64,000 bases of DNA from Leeuwenhoekiella palythoae (GCF_900130045.1 NZ_FQXT01000007.1:62001-126000); one strand, 5' to 3'; counted from the stretch's first letter, positions 8,680 through 17,120 are shown. Numbers and translations: made by a program. The notes: generated from the sequence alone by a model not told the origin.

Positions 8680-10066
8680 AACCTAAAATCTTAAGCAATT
8701 GTTCTGCTTTTTGTTGTTCATTAAATATACGGGTTGTTAAGTTACCATTTTCATCCCTATCTATAAGAATATGTTTAGGTTGTGGGATTAAACAGTGTTG
8801 AAGTCCGCCATAGCCTCCTATGGTTTCTTGATATGCACCGGTATTAAAAAAGCCGATGTATAAAGGTTTGTCTTTTTTATATCTGGGTAAATAAATCGCG
8901 TTGCTGTGCTGCTCGCTATTGTAATAATCATCACTATCGCAAGTAAGACCGCCTAATAGTACACGCTCATACTCTTCGTCCCAACGGTTCACCGGAAGCA
9001 TAATAAAACGCTTGCTTATCGCCCAAGTATCTGGCAATGTGGTGATGAATGATGAGTTGATCATATTCCATTTTTCACGATCGTTTTGCTGCTTTTGGTA
9101 CAACACTTCATAGATTGCGCCCCCGCTTTCGCCAACGGTAAAACTTCCAAATTCAGTAAAAATATTAGGAACAGGAACATCTGCCTCATCGCAGGTGATC
9201 TTGATCTGATTGATGATCTCGTCTACCATATAGGCATAATCATAATCAAAAGCCAACGAATTTTTAATAGGAAATCCTCCTCCAATATTTAAGCTATCAA
9301 GCGAAGGACATATTTTCTTTAAGCGAATATATACCTTAAGACACTTATTCAACTCGTTCCAGTAATACGCATTATCACGAATTCCGGTATTGATGAAGAA
9401 ATGCAACATCTTAAGATCTACCTGATCATTATTCTTGATTTGCTCTTCGTAAAACGGAACAATATTTTTGTACCCAATTCCTAACCTAGAGGTATAAAAC
9501 TCAAACTTAGGCTCTTCTTCCGAAGCAATACGGATTCCTATTTTGAAATCTCCTTTTATACCTTCGGTAAGCAGGTTGATCTCTTCGTAGTTATCAATAA
9601 TAGGGATACAGTTTTTTTGACCACCATTGATCAAATCTGCAATATTGTTAATGTATTGATCGCGTTTAAAACCATTACAGATCACAAACGTATCTTCGGT
9701 AATTTTACCGTTCTCTTTCAGCTTATTTACAATATTGATATCAAAAGCTGATGAAGTCTCAATATGAATATCGTTTTTTAAAGCCTCGTCAAGCACGTGT
9801 TTAAAGTGCGAACTTTTTGTACAATAGCAGTAATTGTACGAGCCTTTATAATTGTGTTTTGCAATGGCGTCTGCAAACCAGCCTTTTGCTCTGTTTATGT
9901 TCTCAGAAATTTTTGGCAGATAACTGAATTTTAATGGAGCTCCGTATTCTTTTACAAGCGCCATTAAATCTATATCGTGAAATTCGAGCTGATTACCCTC
10001 AAGTTTGAATTCTTCTTGAGGAAAGTAGAAAGATTGATCTATAAGATCTATATACTTAGTATTCAT
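8666..10066 (-). CDS. speA: Arginine decarboxylase (fold III PLP enzyme)
   Basis: 466 residues from the ATG at 10066 (MNTKYIDLIDQ); an in-frame upstream start would add 17 residues of unrelated sequence. PLP-binding lysine is in YNYCYCTKSSHF (Lys84), and the active-site cysteine motif CDSDDYY lies near the C-terminus. It belongs to the alanine-racemase-fold decarboxylases and is shorter than the 650-residue E. coli SpeA, as is usual in Bacteroidota. The adjacent agmatinase makes arginine the best substrate call. First gene of the polyamine operon: arginine to agmatine to putrescine and then the DHS-like step. Confidence 0.9.
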   Translation of the reverse strand: MNTKYIDLIDQSFYFPQEEFKLEGNQLEFHDIDLMALVKEYGAPLKFSYLPKISENINRAKGWFADAIAKHNYKGSYNYCYCTKSSHFKHVLDEALKNDIHIETSSAFDINIVNKLKENGKITEDTFVICNGFKRDQYINNIADLINGGQKNCIPIIDNYEEINLLTEGIKGDFKIGIRIASEEEPKFEFYTSRLGIGYKNIVPFYEEQIKNNDQVDLKMLHFFINTGIRDNAYYWNELNKCLKVYIRLKKICPSLDSLNIGGGFPIKNSLAFDYDYAYMVDEIINQIKITCDEADVPVPNIFTEFGSFTVGESGGAIYEVLYQKQQNDREKWNMINSSFITTLPDTWAISKRFIMLPVNRWDEEYERVLLGGLTCDSDDYYNSEQHSNAIYLPRYKKDKPLYIGFFNTGAYQETIGGYGGLQHCLIPQPKHILIDRDENGNLTTRIFNEQQKAEQLLKILGYEYN

Positions 10067-10190
10067 CAAATAATTTAAAGCGTGAAATGTAAAAAAAGAA
10101 ATTGAGATACGATACACTCATCTCTTAAGGTAATGTAAAAAATATCAAAAACACCACCTATTTCACTCTAAAAACCACTCAAACAAACAC

Positions 10191-11045
10191 TTAAAGCATC
10201 ATCAAGTTATGCACTTCTTGATCTTTTAAGTGACGATATTTACCGCGTGGCAAATCTTTTTTAGTCAACGTACCTAGAATTACACAATCTACGCGCACCA
10301 CTTGATAGCCTAGATGCTCAAAAATAGAACGGATAATACTATTACCTACATTACGCATTTTTAGCCCAACCTCTTTTTTAGGCGCTCCGTCAACGTAACT
10401 CAGATCTTCAATCTCTAAACGCTTACCATCAACAGTAAGTCCTTTTTTAATCTTTTCAAGATCTTCGGCCTTTAGGTTTTTATCCAGCTCGATATGAAAT
10501 AGTCTAGGAAGTCCGGTTTTAGAATTGGTAAGTTTTTTCATCACCTTATCATCATTGGTAAACAATAACAAACCGGTTGCATTGCGTCCCAAACGACCTA
10601 CCGGCTGAATACGTGATTTTGTAGAACTTGCCACAAGATCCATTACAGTCATTCCTTTAGAATTACTAGTCGTAACCGAAAAACCTTTGGGTTTATTAAG
10701 CAGCACATACGCTTTAGCTTCTGGGTTTATGCGACGACCATCAAAACGCACATCGTCATCAATATTGACTTTATAGCCCATCTCATTAACGATCTCGCCG
10801 TTAACCGAAACCTGCCCGGTACTTATATAAAGGTCTGCTTCTCGACGCGAACAGATTCCGCTGTTTGCGATATATTTATTAAGACGTATACCGCCTTTTC
10901 CCGTACTTGCAGTCGCAGTTCGACTACTACCGGTTGTATTCTTTTTAATAGGTGCATTACCTCGTGCATGACTTTTAGCACGATTGTTATTTGCCCCACG
11001 ACCAGACGCTTTCCCGCCCTTCTTACTCTCTTGATGTCTGCTCAT
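10191..11045 (-). CDS. RsuA/RluB-family pseudouridine synthase-like protein lacking the catalytic Asp
   Basis: 284 residues: a basic, low-complexity N-terminus (1-50), an S4 RNA-binding domain (about 52-100, IRLNKYIANSGICSRREAD), then the RsuA/RluB catalytic fold (YVLLNKPKG at 113-121). In this family the catalytic aspartate sits in GRLDxxTxGLLL; here the motif is GRLGRNATGLLL, with Gly153 in the Asp position. The DNA reads GGA at this codon, so it is not a frame problem. The gene would normally be called 23S rRNA pseudouridine synthase; the substitution leaves open whether it is catalytic or has kept only RNA binding. A good TATCTTTG promoter lies 18 bases upstream. Confidence 0.85.
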   Translation of the reverse strand: MSRHQESKKGGKASGRGANNNRAKSHARGNAPIKKNTTGSSRTATASTGKGGIRLNKYIANSGICSRREADLYISTGQVSVNGEIVNEMGYKVNIDDDVRFDGRRINPEAKAYVLLNKPKGFSVTTSNSKGMTVMDLVASSTKSRIQPVGRLGRNATGLLLFTNDDKVMKKLTNSKTGLPRLFHIELDKNLKAEDLEKIKKGLTVDGKRLEIEDLSYVDGAPKKEVGLKMRNVGNSIIRSIFEHLGYQVVRVDCVILGTLTKKDLPRGKYRHLKDQEVHNLMML

Positions 11046-11062
11046 AATTCTAAAATTTGGCG

Positions 11063-11092
11063 CAAAGATACATATTTAAAAATCGAAACAAA
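11063..11092 (-). promoter_or_regulatory. Bacteroidota-type promoter of the RluB-like gene
   Basis: On the minus strand, -33 box TTTG (11092-11089), an 18-base spacer and -7 box TATCTTTG (11070-11063). This matches the Bacteroidota sigma-ABfr consensus TTTG/TAnnTTTG. The coding start is at 11045. Confidence 0.75.
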
Positions 11093-11445
11093 TAAATTAC
11101 TAATGCACGTGATTCTTAATGAACGGCTCCTATTTTAAATGTGCTTTTAGATCTAAATAATCAAAATAATTCTACCAGTATTCCTCCTAGAATTCAAGTT
11201 GGCGTAACCTTAAGTTCACAAATCTTGATTTCGAATTATTCAGCTGAATACGTAATCGTATGCATCGCTCAGAACTTTGTACCAAAACTTAGTTAAACAG
11301 CCTTAAACTCATAGAAAACTTCGGTTTTATTTGCATAAAATGGAAATGTTTAGAAATAGTTTCCTGTTTTGAATTTTACACAAAATGAAAGGTTTAGCCC
11401 TAGTTTGATAACACATCAAATGCTCTGCTACGCAATCTTAACTGC
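11093..11445. other. Gene-free AT-rich intergenic region
   Basis: About 350 bases between the divergent RluB-like gene and the small secreted protein. No coding frame with credible start, no tRNA-like fold and no strong hairpin is seen; it probably holds upstream regulatory sequence for the two divergent promoters. Confidence 0.6.
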
Positions 11446-11453
11446 TACATTTG
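11446..11453 (+). promoter_or_regulatory. -7 promoter box (TACATTTG) of small secreted protein
   Basis: TACATTTG matches TAnnTTTG, 28 bases before the ATG at 11481. No clear -33 TTG at the expected spacing. A transcript starting just downstream excludes the in-frame TTG at 11451 as the translation start. Confidence 0.55.
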
Positions 11454-11480
11454 ACACATCAATCAGTAAAAAAAAGAACA

Positions 11481-11819
11481 ATGAAAAAATTACAAATTCT
11501 AGTCGTAGCCCTAGTATTATCTACATCAAGCTTATTCGCTAACACAGACCCAAAACCAGAAACCGCAAGTATGCAATTGCGTACACAAATCATCGAGCTT
11601 TTAGGAACTCCGGATCTTGAGTTGCAGCAAGATGTTTTAGAAAATGAAATTGAGTTTATGGTAACTGCACAAGGCAGCATCGTGGTTCTCAATGTAACCA
11701 CCGAAAATCCTGCAATTGAGAATTACATCAAAAACAGACTCAATTATAAAGAAGCAAAAGTAGCTGTTGGTAAAAACAAGTTCTTCAACCTAAGCTATAA
11801 GATCGTTAAGGAAATTTAA
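11481..11819 (+). CDS. Small secreted protein of unknown function
   Basis: 112 residues from the ATG at 11481. The first 20 residues are a clear signal peptide (MKKLQILVVALVLSTSSLFA), with cleavage probably after FA. The mature part is about 90 residues with an alpha-beta pattern ending in hydrophobic strands (VVLNVTT, KFFNLSYKIV); this resembles small periplasmic domains of the TonB-C-terminal shape, but that is only a fold impression. I do not recognise the family. It has its own promoter box and its own terminator, so it is a single-gene unit. Confidence 0.8.
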   Translation: MKKLQILVVALVLSTSSLFANTDPKPETASMQLRTQIIELLGTPDLELQQDVLENEIEFMVTAQGSIVVLNVTTENPAIENYIKNRLNYKEAKVAVGKNKFFNLSYKIVKEI

Positions 11820-11845
11820 TCGGTCTCGTTTATTTTATTAGCCAG

Positions 11846-11873
11846 AAGGTCATCAATGCGATGACCTTTTTTT
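11846..11873 (+). terminator. Intrinsic terminator
   Basis: 9-base inverted repeat (11846-11854 / 11860-11868), 5-base loop, then a run of seven T (11867-11873), 26 bases after the small secreted protein. The T-run touches the stop codon of the convergent UbiA gene. Confidence 0.88.
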
Positions 11874-12783
11874 ATACAATTCGATTAAGTACTATATCAG
11901 GATCAATAAGTAGAATGCTAAAAACTCCAAGTACTAAAATGAATTTTAAAATATTATGCAGCAATAGATAATGAAGCTTAGCATCTGACCACCACAGCAG
12001 GTATAAAAACACTATAAGCAGCAAGGTGCTGACATAAAAGTAGTAGCGCATTAACCCTATATCAAATTTATTAATCAATAAAAAAGCAGGAATCACAATC
12101 ACTCCAATAAGTAAGGAGATCAATGCTTTTGTAGATTTTTCTCCATAGACCACAGGAAAAGTATGGTAATTAAGCGCAATGTCTCCTTTAATGTTTTCAA
12201 GGTCTTTTATGAGTTCGCGCATCAAAATGATGAGACCTAAAAAAACGGCGTGAACAAAAATCACTTTTTCAAAATTGCGATAGTAGATAAAGACTGCGAA
12301 AAAGGGCGTGAGTGCCAAAGAAGCCGAAACAAGGTTTCCTAAGAATAAAACTTTTTTGAGTTTATGAGAGTAGATCCAAATACCGAAGATATAGGCCGAA
12401 AAAAACAGCACAGCAAAAAACGAGACATAACTAGCGACGATGATCGCAATAAAATTGAGTACAAAATAAAGCGAGAGCATCTTTTTCTGACTCACCAGAT
12501 GGTCTAGCTTGGTTTTATTAGGCCTATTGATCCAGTCTTTTTCACTGTCATAAAAGCTATTGATAATATAACCGCCGGCGATCACTACAGAAGTAGAAAC
12601 CACAATAAGAAAGAGATTAACATCAAACAGTACTTCTCTAAGCGGTAAATCTGGCGAAAGAATATAGATCGAAGCCAGATATTGTGCTATAACTATAATG
12701 AGAATATTGTACCCGCGCACCACCGAAAACAAACTCAGAAATTTTAAAAGCAACAGTTTGTTTCTACGGCTTATGCGTGACAT
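11872..12783 (-). CDS. UbiA-family prenyltransferase (geranylgeranylglycerol-phosphate transferase-like)
   Basis: 303 residues with about eight to nine membrane segments. Both Asp-rich motifs of the UbiA superfamily are present: N75-S-x-x-D79-x-x-x-D83 in the first cytosolic loop and D194-L-E-N-I-K-G-D201 in the second. These coordinate magnesium and the prenyl diphosphate. The gene lies 27 bases after mevalonate kinase in the same direction, so it uses an isoprenoid made from this pathway. Related flavobacterial genes are commonly named geranylgeranylglycerol-phosphate geranylgeranyltransferase, but quinone or other acceptors are possible. Confidence 0.82.
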   Translation of the reverse strand: MSRISRRNKLLLLKFLSLFSVVRGYNILIIVIAQYLASIYILSPDLPLREVLFDVNLFLIVVSTSVVIAGGYIINSFYDSEKDWINRPNKTKLDHLVSQKKMLSLYFVLNFIAIIVASYVSFFAVLFFSAYIFGIWIYSHKLKKVLFLGNLVSASLALTPFFAVFIYYRNFEKVIFVHAVFLGLIILMRELIKDLENIKGDIALNYHTFPVVYGEKSTKALISLLIGVIVIPAFLLINKFDIGLMRYYFYVSTLLLIVFLYLLWWSDAKLHYLLLHNILKFILVLGVFSILLIDPDIVLNRIV

Positions 12784-12810
12784 AAACAGATATTTAATAC
12801 CAAGAAATTC

Positions 12811-13749
12811 TTAGAAATTATAAACCACCTCAACCTTATGGCCGGCGAGTGCTTTACGGGCTTTATCAATATCCTGCGTGAAGCCAAGAATATAACCGCC
12901 ACCACCAGAACCGCAAAGTTTCAGGTAATAATCGTTAGTCTCGATACCTTGTTTCCAGAGATCGTGAAAACTTGCAGGAATCATAGGTTTAAAGTTGCGC
13001 AGTACAGTTTTAGACAATTGCTTTACATTCCCAAAAAGCGACTTGACATCCCCTTTTAAAAAGTCGTCAATACACGCATCAGTATGCTTTACAAATTGTG
13101 TCTTCAACATTTTACGGAAACCTTCTTTCTTCATGCTTTCCATAAAAATATTGATCATTGGGGCAGTTTCGCCAACAATCCCGCTGTCTAATAAAAACAC
13201 AGCGCCCTTTCCATCAGGAGTTTGAGAAGGAATTCCGGCAGGCTCGATATCGTCTTTACTATTAATAAGAATAGGAAGGCTCAAGTAGCTGTTAAGCGGA
13301 TCAAGACCTGAAGATTTTCCGTGGAAAAATGATTCCATTTGGCCAAAAATATGCTTCAGCTTCAACAGTTTTTCACGCGTTAAATTCTCGAGAATCGTGA
13401 TTTTATCAAAAGCATATTTATCATAAATCGAAGCAACCAGCGCACCACTACTTCCTACACCATATCCTTGCGGAATTGTGCTGTCAAAGTACATTCCTTT
13501 GGAAACATCTTCTTGAAGCGCTTCAATATCAAACTGAACTAAATCAGGCTGATCTTCTTGCAATTCTTTTAAATAAACCGCAAATCTGCCTAAGCTTTCA
13601 TTAGACTTAACCGCGACTTCATCAGGATGCTCATCAACCTTTAAAGCACCTTTATAAAAATTATAAGGTATTGATAAGCCTTTAGAATCTTTGATGATTC
13701 CGTACTCACCAAAAAGTAAAATTTTAGAATAAAATAAAGGTCCTTTCAT
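12811..13749 (-). CDS. Mevalonate kinase (GHMP kinase family)
   Basis: 312 residues. The GHMP ATP-binding loop is PQGYGVGSSGALVA, and the C-terminal GHMP motif KLCGSGGGGYILGF is intact. The N-terminus SKILLFGEYGIIKDSKG is typical of mevalonate kinase. It phosphorylates mevalonate in the cytosol. It sits 31 bases downstream of diphosphomevalonate decarboxylase on the same strand, which supports mevalonate rather than another GHMP substrate; phosphomevalonate kinase is the main alternative. Confidence 0.85.
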   Translation of the reverse strand: MKGPLFYSKILLFGEYGIIKDSKGLSIPYNFYKGALKVDEHPDEVAVKSNESLGRFAVYLKELQEDQPDLVQFDIEALQEDVSKGMYFDSTIPQGYGVGSSGALVASIYDKYAFDKITILENLTREKLLKLKHIFGQMESFFHGKSSGLDPLNSYLSLPILINSKDDIEPAGIPSQTPDGKGAVFLLDSGIVGETAPMINIFMESMKKEGFRKMLKTQFVKHTDACIDDFLKGDVKSLFGNVKQLSKTVLRNFKPMIPASFHDLWKQGIETNDYYLKLCGSGGGGYILGFTQDIDKARKALAGHKVEVVYNF

Positions 13750-13780
13750 AAAGCGTACAGGTTTTTAAACCGAAGCAAAT

Positions 13781-14863
13781 TTACAATTTAATTGCTCCAT
13801 TTCCCACATTGTCAAAAATATACCGATTATCTTGACAATATTTACTTAAATCATTCTTAATAAATTCTTGTACAGCTTCTTTATCTTTTTCTGGATATAA
13901 AACGTGCACATTGGCCCCGGCATCAAGCGTAAAACATACAGGCACACCGGTCTCTCGTCGGTATTCCCAGATTTTATCAATGATATGCAAGGTGTTAGGT
14001 TTCATCAGTATAAAATACGGATTACTGGTTAGCATCATTGCGTGTAGCGTAAGTGCTTCGCTCTCTACTAAAGTCACAAAACCATCTAAATCACCTTCCT
14101 GGAGAATAGGAATTATACGTGATAAATTTTCTACCGCCTGATCAAATCTGCTCGCGGCATAAGCGTGGTTATGCATTAAATTATGCCCCACGGTGCTGCT
14201 TACCGGTTTTTCGCCTTTATCTACTAAAAGAATCGTGTCTTGATAGTGATCAAAAACCGAATGGATCTGATAAGGATATTGCACACCATACACATCACTA
14301 CTTCCATCTACATCTGCGTGCTCTCCCCAAACCATAATAGGCCCTTCTAATGACCGGCAACCGCTACCCGAACCTAAACGTGCGATAAAAGAAGCCTTTT
14401 GCTTAAAATGTTTAAGCGTCATATCTGGCTGCATCTCACGCTCCATCTCCATCAAACACAAGGCTAATGCGCTTAATCCACTTGCAGAAGACGCGATCCC
14501 CGAACTGTGCGGAAAACTATTAGAAGTCTCAATGGTAAAGGCATAGTCTTTTATAAAAGGTAGATATGCTTCAATGCGCCCAAAAAACTGATGGATTTTA
14601 GGCTCAAACCCCGGTTTATGCTTTCCGTCTAAAATCACTTTTAATTCATAAGCATCACCCGGCTCAGAGCGTTTCTCATAACTTAAAGTAGTTGTGGTCT
14701 TGCAATTATTTAAAGTAAAACTTATTGAAGGGTTCTTAGGAATTTGAATGCCGTGCTTTCCCCAGTATTTAATTAAGGCAATATTACTGGGAGATTCATA
14801 ACTCACTGATTTTGTCGTCAATGCCTGAGTGTATGGTTCAGGATGAAATTTGGTAGTTGTCAT
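13781..14863 (-). CDS. mvaD: Diphosphomevalonate decarboxylase
   Basis: 360 residues. Family signatures: ESPSNIALIKYWGKHG near the N-terminus, the phosphate loop SSGIASSASGLSALAL, GSGSGCRSLEGP and DAGANVHVLYP. The enzyme makes isopentenyl diphosphate from mevalonate diphosphate with ATP. First gene of a mevalonate operon with mevalonate kinase and a UbiA prenyltransferase. Its TATATTTG promoter box ends only 4 bases before the ATG, so the mRNA may be leaderless. Confidence 0.92.
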   Translation of the reverse strand: MTTTKFHPEPYTQALTTKSVSYESPSNIALIKYWGKHGIQIPKNPSISFTLNNCKTTTTLSYEKRSEPGDAYELKVILDGKHKPGFEPKIHQFFGRIEAYLPFIKDYAFTIETSNSFPHSSGIASSASGLSALALCLMEMEREMQPDMTLKHFKQKASFIARLGSGSGCRSLEGPIMVWGEHADVDGSSDVYGVQYPYQIHSVFDHYQDTILLVDKGEKPVSSTVGHNLMHNHAYAASRFDQAVENLSRIIPILQEGDLDGFVTLVESEALTLHAMMLTSNPYFILMKPNTLHIIDKIWEYRRETGVPVCFTLDAGANVHVLYPEKDKEAVQEFIKNDLSKYCQDNRYIFDNVGNGAIKL

Positions 14864-14867
14864 ACTG

Positions 14868-14875
14868 CAAATATA
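14868..14875 (-). promoter_or_regulatory. -7 promoter box (TATATTTG) of the mevalonate operon
   Basis: Matches TAnnTTTG on the minus strand; only four bases separate the final G from the mvaD ATG at 14863. No clear -33 TTG is seen. Confidence 0.6.
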
Positions 14876-14966
14876 ACCTCTCTAAAAAGTTTTGAAAGCC
14901 CGCTAGCTTTTTTTTGAGGTCTGAAACTCATAAAAATTTTCTAATTTAGACAGCAATGCCCTTAAT

Positions 14967-15443
14967 ATGAATACACAAAAAACCTTTCATATTCTGATCC
15001 CGATTACGGTATGCCTACTCGTAGGCTTCTTAAGTGCTATTGCCACGCAAAGCAGTGTGCTCACGTGGTATCCGCAATTAGCAAAACCTGCTTTTACAGC
15101 ACCTAATTGGCTTTTCGCGCCTGTATGGACCGTACTTTATATTTTAATGGGAATCGCCGCAGGCCTGGTATGGAACAAAGGCTATTACCACAAATGGGTC
15201 AAAACAGCGCTCTATCATTTTGGATTTCAGCTTATTTTAAATGCAGCCTGGTCTATTGTATTCTTTGGAATGCATCTCGTTTTACCGGCTCTCCTTATCA
15301 TCTTAAGCTTATTGATCCTGCTCCTTTTCACGTTTAAATGGTTTAAAGTAGTGAAACCCGAAGCAGCCTATCTCTTATTTCCTTATATAATTTGGGTAGC
15401 CTATGCTTCTGCACTCAATTTTGAGATCTGGCGTCTCAATTAA
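14967..15443 (+). CDS. TspO/MBR family membrane protein
   Basis: 158 residues with five hydrophobic segments and the Trp/Pro-rich TspO signatures: WYPQLAKPAFTAPNWLFAPVWTVLY and, near the end, FPYIIWVAYASALNFEIWRLN. TspO proteins bind porphyrins and are involved in tetrapyrrole or stress-related signalling in bacteria. Single gene; its 3' end overlaps the convergent flavoprotein gene by 4 bases. The specific ligand cannot be inferred. Confidence 0.92.
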   Translation: MNTQKTFHILIPITVCLLVGFLSAIATQSSVLTWYPQLAKPAFTAPNWLFAPVWTVLYILMGIAAGLVWNKGYYHKWVKTALYHFGFQLILNAAWSIVFFGMHLVLPALLIILSLLILLLFTFKWFKVVKPEAAYLLFPYIIWVAYASALNFEIWRLN

Positions 15444-16693
15444 AGCTTTTGCGCTAGAGCTTGTGCGGCAATATATCCACCGGTCCAGGCATTTTGAAAG
15501 TTAAATCCGCCGGTTACTGCATCAATATCAAGAATTTCTCCAACCAGATAAAGTCCGTTTATTTTTTTGGCTTGATACGTTTTAAAATCAATTTCTTTCA
15601 GGTCAATTCCGCCTGCGGTTACAAATTCTTCTTTAAAGGTGCTTTTGCCACGAACTTCAAATTGGCCTTCGCGTAATTGAAGCTCCAGCTTTTGAAGCAT
15701 TACTTTAGAAAGATCTGCCCATTTTAAGGCTTCAGAAATAGTTGAAGCTAGAACCAGTTGCTTCCATAGGCGTTTCGGTATATTAAAAGGACTACGTTTA
15801 AAGACTTGCTGTTTGGCCAGGTCAAATTTTAGAGATCTGAGATGCGCTCCAAAAGACGCTCGGTCGTACTCCGGAAGCCAATCTACTCTTATAGAAAATT
15901 GATAGTCACAAGCGTGCAATTCTCGCGCCGCCCAAGCCGAAAGTTTTAAGATCCCTGGTCCGCTCATACCCCAATGCGTTATCAGCACAGGGCCGTCAAC
16001 ACCTTCTTGATCTATCGCATATTGCCCTGTTAAAAGCGGTTGGTTATTTGTATCAAAAAGGCGCACATTTGCCGGGGTAGCTAAGCCTGCAAGGTCTGTA
16101 ATACGCTCGTCATCTATATTAAAGGTAAACAGAGACGGAACCGCTGGAATTACCGCCAATCCATCACTCGCCAGTTGCCTAATCATTTTTGCGTTACTCC
16201 CAGTCGCAACCACCACAGAAGCACTGCTGAAGGTGTGCGTTTTAGTTTCAACTTGAAAGGTGTCATCTACTTTGTTAATAGCTGCTACCGGCATTTTAGT
16301 GCTCACCTCAACACCTAGTTTTTTAGCTTGATCAAGAAAACAATCTATAATGGTTTGCGAACTATCTGACTCCGGAAAAATTCTTCCATCTTCTTCTATT
16401 TTAAGCGCGACACCCAGCTCATCAAACCAAGCCATGGTATCCCCGCTCATAAAGCTGTGAAATGGGCCTAATAATTCTTTGATCCCCCTAGGATAATGCC
16501 CTGTCAGTGGTTTGGGTTCAAAAATAGCGTGCGTTACATTACAGCGACCACCTCCGGAAACACGCACCTTTTCTAACACTTGAGCCCCACGTTCTAAAAT
16601 AAGAATATTGAGATCTTGCCGCTGGCGTGCCAGATTGATTGCAGTAAAAAAACCTGCTGCTCCACCACCTATAATAATACAGTCATATATCAT
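15440..16693 (-). CDS. HI0933/YhiN-family FAD-dependent flavoprotein
   Basis: 417 residues. N-terminal dinucleotide motif GGGAAGFFTAINLA, the family motif VSGGGRCNVTH, and the C-terminal FAD motif GEILDIDAVTGGFNFQNAWTGG identify the HI0933-like (YhiN/YtfP) family, predicted NAD(P)/FAD oxidoreductases. The natural substrate of this family is poorly defined. Single gene; TATATTTG box sits 4 bases from the ATG. Confidence 0.9.
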   Translation of the reverse strand: MIYDCIIIGGGAAGFFTAINLARQRQDLNILILERGAQVLEKVRVSGGGRCNVTHAIFEPKPLTGHYPRGIKELLGPFHSFMSGDTMAWFDELGVALKIEEDGRIFPESDSSQTIIDCFLDQAKKLGVEVSTKMPVAAINKVDDTFQVETKTHTFSSASVVVATGSNAKMIRQLASDGLAVIPAVPSLFTFNIDDERITDLAGLATPANVRLFDTNNQPLLTGQYAIDQEGVDGPVLITHWGMSGPGILKLSAWAARELHACDYQFSIRVDWLPEYDRASFGAHLRSLKFDLAKQQVFKRSPFNIPKRLWKQLVLASTISEALKWADLSKVMLQKLELQLREGQFEVRGKSTFKEEFVTAGGIDLKEIDFKTYQAKKINGLYLVGEILDIDAVTGGFNFQNAWTGGYIAAQALAQKL

Positions 16694-16697
16694 AGAG

Positions 16698-16705
16698 CAA
16701 ATATA
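16698..16705 (-). promoter_or_regulatory. -7 promoter box (TATATTTG) of the HI0933-type gene
   Basis: TAnnTTTG match on the minus strand with a four-base gap to the ATG at 16693; same geometry as the mvaD promoter. Confidence 0.55.
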
Positions 16706-16753
16706 GAGGGAATTCTAAAATTTGAGATTTGACATTAAAAATCAATTTCGCTA

Positions 16754-16767
16754 CTTAATCGATTTAG
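16754..16767. promoter_or_regulatory. LacI-type operator candidate upstream of susC
   Basis: CTTAATCGATTTAG: a 14-base palindrome with a central CG and a single mismatched pair. It is the exact reverse complement of the site at 39617-39630 next to the LacI-family gene. The central CG palindrome is the usual LacI-family operator form. It lies about 340 bases before the susC promoter. Confidence 0.65.
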
Positions 16768-16778
16768 ATAAGGACATT

Positions 16779-16825
16779 AAACGTCAAATTAACCTTTAAT
16801 TAACAAAATGCTTGAATTGACGTTT
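16779..16825. repeat. Spaced inverted repeat (AAACGTCAAATT / AATTGACGTTT)
   Basis: Arms at 16779-16790 and 16815-16825 are inverted copies differing by one extra A, with a 24-base spacer. Placement 12 bases after the LacI-type palindrome suggests a second regulator site, not a terminator, because no T-run follows. Confidence 0.5.
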
Positions 16826-17091
16826 TGCCGAAAAAAGTAGGTGTTTTTTGCAGGTAAAAACGACGATTTTCACCCAATTTAGCCCTACTTTTTCAAAAAA
16901 TATTCATCATTTAAACAAGCGTGTAATTGATGCACTCTTTCTTGCGTAATTTTATTAGCTATGAATATTTCACAATAAAAACAGTAATTCTTAGCAAATT
17001 ATTAGTTATTTGATAAAATATTGCGAATAAGCGTACAAAATACAGTTTTCAAAACTATATCGATTTCGTTACTTAAACGTTGTAGTTGCCC

Positions 17092-17120
17092 TTGTTTATT
17101 CAATTATTTATATAAATTTG
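17092..17120 (+). promoter_or_regulatory. susC promoter
   Basis: -33 TTG (17092-17094), 18-base spacer, -7 box TAAATTTG (17113-17120), giving a leader of roughly 48 bases before the ATG at 17175. Good match to the Bacteroidota consensus. Confidence 0.75.
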
